Positions 1 through 5,192 of a stretch of 5,192 nucleotides of DNA are shown piece by piece. Made by a program: the position numbers and the translations under genes. The DNA lies in assembly GCA_021300055.1 (NCBI GenBank), contig JAJTHU010000311.1, positions 1 to 5,192 of the forward strand, in the 5' to 3' direction. This DNA comes from Nitrosomonadaceae bacterium. Lineage in GTDB: Bacteria > Pseudomonadota > Gammaproteobacteria > Burkholderiales > Usitatibacteraceae. Numbering within the stretch: the stretch's first letter is position 1; each line of letters opens with the position of its first letter. Below the pieces are notes generated by a model. That model saw nothing but the letters and a program-made list of their open reading frames with translations. It made no database searches and was not told the DNA's origin.

Positions 1-198
1 GCTCAAGCGCGACACGGCAGCGCACGCTGTGTGCGTATCGTCCATGGCAAGGGCAACCGCTCGCCGCACGGCATTGCGTTGTTGCGAAACAAGGTGCGTC
101 TGTCTCTCGTTCAGCGCGAGGAGGTGCTGGCCTTTTGCGATGCACCACCCGCTGACGGCGGCGCGGGTGCCGTGGTCGTGCTGCTGCGTTCAAGTTAA
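1..198 (+). CDS. Smr-domain protein, C-terminal end (partial)
   Basis: This is the final 65 codons of a gene that begins before the window, read in frame from base 1 to the TAA at 196-198. The translation has the hallmarks of an Smr (small MutS-related) domain: the strand-plus-loop motif RIVHGKG (residues 12-18 of the visible part), then a serine-glycine turn and a helix, then EVLAFCDAPPADGGAGA (41-57), and a hydrophobic last strand ending in VVVLLR. In the family the HGKG loop is part of the nucleic-acid binding or nuclease site. Stand-alone Smr proteins of Gram-negative bacteria include SmrB, which cleaves mRNA at collided ribosomes; which subgroup this one belongs to cannot be told from the tail. 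It points the same way as the arn genes but is 163 bp away and has no evident link to lipid A modification. Domain identity is firm; the specific role is not known. Confidence 0.88.
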   Translation, partial: AQARHGSARCVRIVHGKGNRSPHGIALLRNKVRLSLVQREEVLAFCDAPPADGGAGAVVVLLRSS

Positions 199-214
199 AC
201 GCTCAAGTTGAGCG
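190..214. repeat. Direct repeat TCAAGTT and 15-bp palindrome after the Smr gene
   Basis: TCAAGTT occurs at 190-196 and again at 203-209, a 13-base period. The second copy sits inside a perfect odd palindrome at 200-214, with arms CGCTCAA and TTGAGCG around one central G. The core CAAGTT appears a third time at 264-269. As RNA the palindrome would form only a 5-bp stem with a 5-base loop, and no T-run follows, so it is a poor intrinsic terminator. It could be an operator, but the 13-base spacing does not fit the 11-base period of PhoP or PmrA direct-repeat boxes. The repeat is seen directly; any function is a guess. Confidence 0.5.
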
Positions 215-269
215 ATTCTGTCAGCACGCAAGCCAAGCAAATCGCGTCACGGTCAGCGAGGTGCAAGTT

Positions 270-299
270 TTGACCGCTAGAATGCCGTCCATCGATCTT
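270..299 (+). promoter_or_regulatory. Weak candidate promoter for the arn operon
   Basis: The 163-bp gap before arnT is the only place in the window where an operon promoter would be expected. It contains TTGACC at 270-275, a good -35 match, but the hexamers 16-18 bases downstream (around 292-299, such as GATCTT) are poor -10 boxes. TAGAAT at 278-283 is a fair -10 box but has no recognisable -35 element 16-18 bases upstream. A CAAGTT copy abuts TTGACC, so the two could form part of a regulator-dependent promoter. No pair of boxes is convincing, and the operon could also be read from further upstream. Confidence 0.2.
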
Positions 300-361
300 G
301 CGCCTCGACACCCCAGACGCGCACTGCCGCACTTCTATACCACTCATTCACCGGATATCAC

Positions 362-2035
362 TTGACGCGCTCTTTCCTTACCGCTGTTCCCAAGCCGCTG
401 CTCATCCTGTGTGCGGTACTCGTGCTGTTTATCTCGCTGGACGGATTGGGTCATCGAAAGCTCGCGAACCCAGACGAAGGCCGCTATTCCGAAATCTCGC
501 GCGAGATGGCGCAGACCGGTGACTTCGTCACACCCCGACTCAATGGACTGAAGTATTTCGAAAAGCCACCCATGCAGTACTGGGCGTCGGCAATTTCGTT
601 CAAGCTGTTCGGTGAAAGTGAGTTCAGCGCTCGTCTCTACACCGCGCTTTGTGGTCTCGGCTGCATCTTGCTGGTCGCATTTTTGGGATGGCGACTCTAC
701 GACGCTGAGACCGGCATGATCGCGGCGTTCGTGTTGTTGTCATCACCCTATTTCGCGGCGATGAACGAAATCGTCACGCTCGATACCGGTTTGGCCTTCT
801 GGATGACCCTCGCCATGACCGGCTTCCTGATGTCACAGAGCGTGGCCGACGATAAACATCGTAAGCGATGGCTATGGTTAGGTTGGGCGGCCACTGGCGG
901 CGCGGTGCTCTCCAAAGGGCTCGTTGGCCTCGTGTTCCCCGCCGCTACGGTGTTCATCTATGGCTTAGTTGCGCGCGACTGGCGGTTGTGGTTTCGCTTG
1001 GAGTGGCTGCGCGGCGGCGCGATCTTCTTGCTGGTCACTGCACCTTGGTTCATTCTGGTGTCGCTGCGGAACCCCGAGTTTCCACAGTTCTTCTTTATCC
1101 ACGAGCATTTCGAGCGCTTTCTCTCTGATGGCCACCGCCGCACTGAGCCGTGGTGGTTCTTCTTGCCTATCTTGTTCTTTGGCTTCTTGCCTTGGATGAC
1201 GGCACTCGTTCCGGCGAGTTGGAAAGCATGGCGCGAAACGCCGATCGCGAGCAGTCCGAGCCAGTTCAAGCCTCTGCAGTTTATCCTCATCTACAGCCTG
1301 TTCATTTTGCTGTTCTTCAGCAAGTCGAGCTCCAAACTACCGGCTTACTTGATGCCATTCTTTCCCGTGCTGGCACTCGTCGTGGCGCGCTTCTTGACGA
1401 CTTTTGATTTACGCAAGCTGTCTTGGATGGTCTTGCCCATCGTACCCTTGGGCGCCGTCGGGATCTACGCGGCGTACATCGCACCATCTAAACGCGCCCG
1501 CTACGACGTCTCGCGCCAGCTCTACGACGAAATGAGCGTTTGGCTCATGGCAGCTTCGGCGGCCATCGCCGTGGTCGCTCTGCTCGGGTTTTTGTTGATG
1601 CGCTGGCAGCGACGCTGGAGCGCGGTGCTCGTCATCGCGATCGGCAACATGGTTGCGATCGAACTGATCGAACGGGGGTACGATGAGATCTCGCCCTTGC
1701 AATCGGGCCATGCAGTGGCGGAATCGATACGGCCGCACCTCGCGCCAGAAACGCGCCTCTACGCCGTACAGAACTACGATCAATCGCTGCCGTTTTATCT
1801 CAAACGAACGATTACGCTAGTGGACTACGTCGACGAGTTTGAAATGGGGCAAAAGCGCGAGCCGCAAAAGTACATCGCCCGTGTTGATGACTTCCCCGCT
1901 GCCTGGAATGCGCCCGGCCCAGTGATTGCGCTCATTCCGCCGCGTGATGCCGACAAATTCCGCGCCATGGGGCTCAAACTCAAGGTGCTCCACCAAGATC
2001 CACGGCGCGCTGTCATCATGAAGATTGAGCCATGA
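362..2035 (+). CDS. arnT: Undecaprenyl-phosphate-Ara4N:lipid A transferase ArnT (GT83)
   Basis: This integral inner-membrane glycosyltransferase moves 4-amino-4-deoxy-L-arabinose from undecaprenyl phosphate to lipid A phosphates on the periplasmic side. The protein has 557 residues, close to the roughly 550 of enterobacterial ArnT. After a first membrane helix (about 10-27) comes the signature loop with NPDEGRYSEISREM (36-49), holding the Asp-Glu pair D38/E39, then LNGLKYFEKPP (60-70) with E67/K68, and a second conserved acidic site at D141 in TLDTGLAFW. SKGLVGL (184-190), HEHFERF (247-253) and KLPAYLMPFFP (325-335) are further family motifs. Many hydrophobic helices follow, ending in a soluble periplasmic domain from about 440 containing YDQSLPFYLKRTITLVD. 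The start is TTG at 362: the frame is open back to a stop at 278-280 with no ATG or GTG, and the first internal ATG (residue 49) would cut into the signature loop. Only a weak GGA precedes the start. The stop overlaps the next ATG. Confidence 0.93.
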   Translation: MTRSFLTAVPKPLLILCAVLVLFISLDGLGHRKLANPDEGRYSEISREMAQTGDFVTPRLNGLKYFEKPPMQYWASAISFKLFGESEFSARLYTALCGLGCILLVAFLGWRLYDAETGMIAAFVLLSSPYFAAMNEIVTLDTGLAFWMTLAMTGFLMSQSVADDKHRKRWLWLGWAATGGAVLSKGLVGLVFPAATVFIYGLVARDWRLWFRLEWLRGGAIFLLVTAPWFILVSLRNPEFPQFFFIHEHFERFLSDGHRRTEPWWFFLPILFFGFLPWMTALVPASWKAWRETPIASSPSQFKPLQFILIYSLFILLFFSKSSSKLPAYLMPFFPVLALVVARFLTTFDLRKLSWMVLPIVPLGAVGIYAAYIAPSKRARYDVSRQLYDEMSVWLMAASAAIAVVALLGFLLMRWQRRWSAVLVIAIGNMVAIELIERGYDEISPLQSGHAVAESIRPHLAPETRLYAVQNYDQSLPFYLKRTITLVDYVDEFEMGQKREPQKYIARVDDFPAAWNAPGPVIALIPPRDADKFRAMGLKLKVLHQDPRRAVIMKIEP

Positions 2036-2406
2036 CCGCCGTTAGCTTCGCTCTCGTTCTCACCGGCGTGTTGCTCAACGCAGCAGCCCAGTTGCTTCTC
2101 AAGGCTGGTACCAACCGCATCGGCCATTTCGAGTTCAGCACGACCAACCTGATCCCCGTCGGGATGCAGGTCGCCACGCAACCGCACATCATCGCCGGGC
2201 TCAGCTGTTATGTGGTGAGCGTCGTGGTTTGGATCATGGCGCTGTCGCGCGTACCAGTCTCGGTTGCGTACCCATTGCTCTCGATCGGCTATATCGTTAA
2301 CGCGTTCGCCGCGTGGTACTTGTTCGGCGAATCGATCACCGCGCAAAAGCTCATTGGCATCGGCTTTATCTGCATCGGTGTTTACCTCGTCGCGAAATCT
2401 GCATGA
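2032..2406 (+). CDS. SMR/EamA-type undecaprenyl-phosphate-Ara4N flippase subunit (ArnE/ArnF-like)
   Basis: This 124-residue membrane protein has four predicted helices, at about 4-24, 51-71, 76-97 and 104-122, which is the size and topology of small multidrug resistance proteins and of ArnE and ArnF. Family-like features are NAAAQLLLKAG (16-26) at the end of helix 1, WIMALSRVPVSVAYPLLSIGY (67-87) and FGESITAQKLIGIGFICIGV (98-117). In enterobacteria ArnE and ArnF form a heterodimer thought to flip undecaprenyl-P-Ara4N across the inner membrane; here its place between arnT and arnB supports that job. Only one such gene is visible, so it may work as a homodimer or its partner may lie elsewhere. 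The sequence alone does not decide between ArnE and ArnF, so no symbol is given. The ATG lies in an ATGA overlap with the arnT stop, without a strong ribosome binding site, which suggests coupled translation. Its own stop overlaps the arnB start in the same way. Confidence 0.85.
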   Translation: MTAVSFALVLTGVLLNAAAQLLLKAGTNRIGHFEFSTTNLIPVGMQVATQPHIIAGLSCYVVSVVVWIMALSRVPVSVAYPLLSIGYIVNAFAAWYLFGESITAQKLIGIGFICIGVYLVAKSA

Positions 2407-3572
2407 CCACGTCCTCGCAACCCTACATCAAGTTTGCTGGCCCCATCATCACCCCCGAGATGGCGGCAGAGGTCAACGAAACCTTGCTGTCCGGCTGGAT
2501 TACCAGCGGACCGCAGGTCGCCGCCTTCGAAAAGGCGCTCTCTGTTTATCACGCCGGGCGCCCAGCCCGCGTGTTTACATCCGCCACGGCTGCGATGGAA
2601 GTGGCGTTTCAAATCTGCGGCATCGGCCCGGGTGACGAGGTCATTACCTCTGCGATGACCTTCTTTTCGGTCGGCAACATGATCGAAAAGGTGGGCGCCA
2701 AGACGGTTTTCGTCGATTGTGATCTGCACACGCGCAACATCGACATTGCACAAGTAAAGGCCGCCATCACGCCACGCACCAAGGCCATCGTTCCCACCCA
2801 CTTTGCGGGGCTGCCATGCGATATGGACGCGCTGCTCGACATCGCACGCACCCATCGCCTGCGCATCATCGAGGACGCCGCACTTGCGATTGGATCGTCA
2901 TGGCACGGTCAAAAGATCGGCGCGTCTGGCGACATCGCGACCTTTAGTTTCCATCCCAACAAGAACATGACCACCATTGAAGGTGGTGCAGCGATTTTTG
3001 CGGACGAGGCCGAAGCCAAGCGCGCCCAAGTGTTGCGCTTTCATGGCATCACCAAACTTGCCGACGGCACGCGTGATGTGGATGTCGCGGGCGGCAAGTT
3101 CAACATGAGCGATGTATCGGCGCGGCTGGGCCTGCGCCAGCTCGAAATGCTCGACGCTTGGAATGTACACCGCCGTGAACTCGCGAGTGTGTACTTCAAG
3201 CTGCTCACACCAATCGCGCGCGATTCAAGTATGCATATCGTGCTTCCGGCGTCTGCACATACGGGCGAGGAGGATGGGCACTCATGGAACATGTTCTGCG
3301 TGCTGCTTGATTTCGACGCGCTTGGCTTTTCGCGCAAAGCGTTCATCGATGCCATGCACGCCAAAGGTGTCGGAATCGGTATTTCGTATGAGGCGATGCA
3401 CCTTTCTACCCTATTCCGCGCCAAGGGCCATCAGCCGGGCGAGTTTCCAAACGCCGAGCGCATCGCGCGCCAAACCGTTACATTGCCCCTGCACGCGGGA
3501 ATGACCGATATTGATGTCGCCCACGTTGTTTCGCGCATGATGAGCGCGTTTGGTGACCTGTTCCCGCGCTAG
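2403..3572 (+). CDS. arnB: UDP-4-amino-4-deoxy-L-arabinose aminotransferase ArnB
   Basis: This cytoplasmic PLP enzyme of the DegT/DnrJ/EryC1/StrS family transfers an amino group from glutamate to UDP-4-keto-pentose to give UDP-L-Ara4N. It has 389 residues, the usual length. GWITSGPQVAAFE (31-43) and the SATAAMEVAF stretch (60-69) are typical of the N-terminal half. IIEDAA (155-160) supplies the Asp (D158) that contacts the pyridine nitrogen, and FSFHPNKNMTTIEGG (181-195) carries the Schiff-base lysine K187. RFHGI and GGKFNMSDVSARLG follow further on. Position 161, just after EDAA, is Leu, where characterised relatives have His or Gln. The ATG at 2403 is chosen because it gives the family N-terminus (YIKFAGPIITPEM) and forms an ATGA overlap with the flippase stop; the reading frame stays open 90 bases further upstream, but that part lies inside the flippase gene and codes nothing family-like. 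Operon context supports ArnB over other sugar aminotransferases. Confidence 0.92.
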   Translation: MTTSSQPYIKFAGPIITPEMAAEVNETLLSGWITSGPQVAAFEKALSVYHAGRPARVFTSATAAMEVAFQICGIGPGDEVITSAMTFFSVGNMIEKVGAKTVFVDCDLHTRNIDIAQVKAAITPRTKAIVPTHFAGLPCDMDALLDIARTHRLRIIEDAALAIGSSWHGQKIGASGDIATFSFHPNKNMTTIEGGAAIFADEAEAKRAQVLRFHGITKLADGTRDVDVAGGKFNMSDVSARLGLRQLEMLDAWNVHRRELASVYFKLLTPIARDSSMHIVLPASAHTGEEDGHSWNMFCVLLDFDALGFSRKAFIDAMHAKGVGIGISYEAMHLSTLFRAKGHQPGEFPNAERIARQTVTLPLHAGMTDIDVAHVVSRMMSAFGDLFPR

Positions 3573-3581
3573 GTACCGCAC

Positions 3582-4526
3582 ATGAGCAAACCCGTCCTTT
3601 CCATCATCATCCCCGTTTACAACGAAGAAGAAGGCTTGCCCGCCCTGTTCGCGCGGCTGTACCCGGCGCTAGACAAACTGGGCGTCGCGTACGAGGTACT
3701 GTTCACGAACGATGGCTCGCGCGATCGCTCTGCTGCCATCTTGCGTGAACAGTTCCAGAAGCGCCCAGATGTCACGCGTGTGATCCTGTTCAACGGCAAC
3801 TATGGCCAGCACATGGCCATCATGGCCGGCTTCGAACACTGCCGCGGCTCGCGCATCGTGACCCTCGACGCTGATCTGCAGAACCCGCCCGAGGAGATCG
3901 GCAACCTGCTCGCCCAGATGGATGCGGGCCACGACTACGTCGGCACCATTCGCCGTATGCGCCAAGATTCGGCTTTCCGCCGTTATGCATCGCGCGCCAT
4001 GAACAAGCTTCGTGAACGCATCACCAGCATCAAGATGACCGACCAAGGCTGCATGCTGCGTGCTTACAGCCGCGACATTGTCGATGCCATCAACAGCACC
4101 AAGGATTCCTCAACGTACATCCCGGCACTCGCCTACTCGTTCGCGCATCGACCAACTGAGATTGAAGTGGCGCACGAGGAGCGCTTTGCGGGTGAATCGA
4201 AGTATTCGCTCTACAAGCTCATCCAGCTCAACTTCGATTTGATGACCGGCTTCTCGACGGCCCCGCTGCAGTTGTTCTCGTTCGTGGGCATCTTCATTTC
4301 GATCATGTCGCTGCTGTTCGTGGTGTATCTCGCCTTCCGTCGCCTGACCATCGGCCCCGAGGAAGGCGGTTTGTTCACCCTTTTTGGTATCGCGTTCTTT
4401 CTGATCGGCATCACGCTCTTCGGCATTGGATTGCTCGGCGAATACGTCGGACGCATCTACGAGCAAGTGCGCTCTCGGCCCCGCTACATGATCGAGGGCA
4501 TCCTCGAATCCAAAGAGGATGCCTGA
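3582..4526 (+). CDS. arnC: Undecaprenyl-phosphate 4-deoxy-4-formamido-L-arabinose transferase ArnC
   Basis: This GT2-family glycosyltransferase moves Ara4FN from UDP to undecaprenyl phosphate at the cytoplasmic face of the inner membrane. It has 314 residues, close to the roughly 320 of enterobacterial ArnC. The GT-A domain opens with LSIIIPVYNEEEGLP (6-20), then FTNDGSRD (41-48), GNYGQHMAIMAGF (72-84), the metal-binding DAD in TLDADLQNPPEEI (94-106), DQGCMLRAYSRD (154-165) and ERFAGESKYSLYKL (200-213). Two C-terminal helices (about 232-252 and 264-286) anchor it, and the tail contains LLGEYVGRIYEQVRSRPRY (284-302), typical of polyprenyl-phosphate transferases. DQGCMLRAY and the neighbours point to ArnC over DPM1-like or GtrB-like enzymes. 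The NDGS motif has Asn where many GT2 enzymes have Asp. The start lies 9 bases after the arnB stop, with AGGT at 3571-3574, overlapping that stop, as a likely ribosome binding site. Confidence 0.94.
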   Translation: MSKPVLSIIIPVYNEEEGLPALFARLYPALDKLGVAYEVLFTNDGSRDRSAAILREQFQKRPDVTRVILFNGNYGQHMAIMAGFEHCRGSRIVTLDADLQNPPEEIGNLLAQMDAGHDYVGTIRRMRQDSAFRRYASRAMNKLRERITSIKMTDQGCMLRAYSRDIVDAINSTKDSSTYIPALAYSFAHRPTEIEVAHEERFAGESKYSLYKLIQLNFDLMTGFSTAPLQLFSFVGIFISIMSLLFVVYLAFRRLTIGPEEGGLFTLFGIAFFLIGITLFGIGLLGEYVGRIYEQVRSRPRYMIEGILESKEDA

Positions 4527-5192
4527 GTCGGTGTCGAACCCAAACGCTAGCGCAGTCGTCTTTGCGTATCACAATGTCGGCGTCGCTTGCCTTCAGGCGC
4601 TGCTCGACGCGGGCGTCAACGTCAAACTGGTGGTGACGCATCGCGACAACCCCAACGAAAACATTTGGTTCGACAGCGTTGCCGATCTAGCGACCAAACA
4701 TGGAATCGAATTCGTCACGCCCGACGACCCGAACGCCGCTGCTTTTGTGGCACGCATCGCCGCACTCAACGCTGATTTCCTGTTTTCGTTTTACTACCGC
4801 CACATGTTGTCGCCAGAGATGCTCGCCAGCGTCACGCGTGGCGCTTACAACATGCACGGCTCACTTCTGCCTAAATACCGCGGCCGTGTACCGATCAACT
4901 GGGCGATCATCAATGGCGAAACCGAAACCGGTGCGACGCTTCACGAAATGGTCGTCAAGCCCGACGCCGGGCGCATCGTTGATCAAGAACGCGTGCCCAT
5001 CGGCCCTGACGACACGGCAAAGGAAGTCTTCGACCGCGTCACGGTCGCCGCTGGCAATGTGATGCGCCGCAGTCTGCCTGGACTGCTCGACGGCAGCGCC
5101 AAACTCACCGCACAAGACCTCGCGGCGGGCAGCTACTTTGGTGGCCGCCGCCCCGAGGACGGCGAAATCAACTGGCAGCAAAGCGCACGGGA
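4519..5192 (+). CDS. arnA: UDP-Ara4N formyltransferase, N-terminal domain of ArnA or stand-alone (partial)
   Basis: The reading frame is open to the window end, giving 224 residues of an N10-formyltetrahydrofolate-dependent formyltransferase. In the Ara4N pathway this enzyme formylates UDP-L-Ara4N to UDP-L-Ara4FN, the substrate of ArnC. AVVFAYHNVGVACLQALL (12-29) is the first Rossmann strand and helix. THRDNPNENIWFDSVADLA (40-58) is ArnA-like. NMHGSLLPKYRGRVPINWAI (111-130) holds the catalytic Asn111 and His113, and D149 completes the triad. YFGGRRPEDGEINW (206-219) marks the start of the C-terminal formyltransferase subdomain. Enterobacterial ArnA is about 660 residues, with a dehydrogenase/decarboxylase fused behind this domain; the cut leaves open whether this gene is fused or stand-alone. 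The ATG at 4519 overlaps arnC by 8 bases, but an AGAGG motif directly abuts it. GTG at 4531, 12 bases after AGAGG, is a real alternative start and would drop only four residues. Confidence 0.92.
   Translation, partial: MPESVSNPNASAVVFAYHNVGVACLQALLDAGVNVKLVVTHRDNPNENIWFDSVADLATKHGIEFVTPDDPNAAAFVARIAALNADFLFSFYYRHMLSPEMLASVTRGAYNMHGSLLPKYRGRVPINWAIINGETETGATLHEMVVKPDAGRIVDQERVPIGPDDTAKEVFDRVTVAAGNVMRRSLPGLLDGSAKLTAQDLAAGSYFGGRRPEDGEINWQQSAR

Noticed and set aside
29..211. 60-codon open frame in another frame over the Smr gene end.
   Set aside because: The frame starting at base 1 gives clear Smr-domain sequence, while this one gives a Cys/Arg-rich composition without motifs.
200..214. Palindrome considered as an intrinsic terminator for the Smr gene.
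   Set aside because: The usable stem is only 5 bp and no T-run follows, so it does not meet the pattern of a Rho-independent terminator.
1825..2346. 173-codon open frame on the minus strand across the arnT/flippase junction.
   Set aside because: It lies opposite two well-recognised genes, is rich in Arg, Asp, Gly and His as antisense frames of GC-rich genes are, and shows no motif.
2313..2402. 30-residue N-terminal extension of ArnB in the same frame.
   Set aside because: This stretch lies inside the flippase gene and its translation is unlike any ArnB; the ATG at 2403 with the ATGA overlap gives the family N-terminus.
2382..2855. 157-codon open frame on the minus strand inside arnB.
   Set aside because: It is fully antisense to conserved ArnB sequence, with no recognisable domain and no ribosome binding site of note.
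1..5192. Search by eye for mobile elements, tRNA genes, CRISPR repeats or phage signs.
   Set aside because: No transposase, integrase, tRNA-like fold or regular repeat array was seen; coding sequence fills nearly the whole window with uniform composition.

Overview
The window carries most of a lipid A Ara4N-modification (arn) operon, preceded by the tail of an unrelated Smr-domain gene. All genes read on the + strand. Base composition is moderately GC-rich. The style of the proteins (the gene order arnT, flippase, arnB, arnC, arnA, and the NDGS and HPNK motif variants) suggests a betaproteobacterium, probably of the Burkholderiales or a related group. This placement comes from recalled family features, not from a database search.

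Layout. Positions 1-198 are the last 65 codons of an Smr-domain protein (RNA/DNA endonuclease-like fold). A 163-bp gap (199-361) follows. It holds a perfect 15-bp palindrome, repeated CAAGTT motifs and only weak promoter-like sequences. Then come five tightly packed genes: arnT (362-2035, TTG start), a four-helix SMR/EamA-type flippase of the ArnE/ArnF kind (2032-2406), arnB (2403-3572), arnC (3582-4526) and the formyltransferase part of arnA (4519 to the window end, cut off). Three junctions overlap by 4, 4 and 8 bases, and the fourth has a 9-base gap, so this looks like one translationally coupled unit.

Pathway. ArnB aminates the UDP-4-keto-pentose to UDP-L-Ara4N. The formyltransferase makes UDP-L-Ara4FN. 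ArnC moves Ara4FN onto undecaprenyl phosphate. After deformylation (ArnD, not in this window), the SMR-type protein is expected to flip undecaprenyl-P-Ara4N to the periplasmic face, where ArnT transfers Ara4N to lipid A phosphates. The result is lower negative charge on the outer membrane and resistance to polymyxin and other cationic peptides. The ArnA dehydrogenase/decarboxylase, ArnD and Ugd are not visible here and would be expected downstream or elsewhere.

I see no new system in this window. The points worth a second look are the permuted operon order with a single flippase gene, a Leu in place of the usual His/Gln in the PLP site of ArnB, the TTG start of arnT, the uncertain start of the formyltransferase gene, and the repeat/palindrome upstream of the operon.
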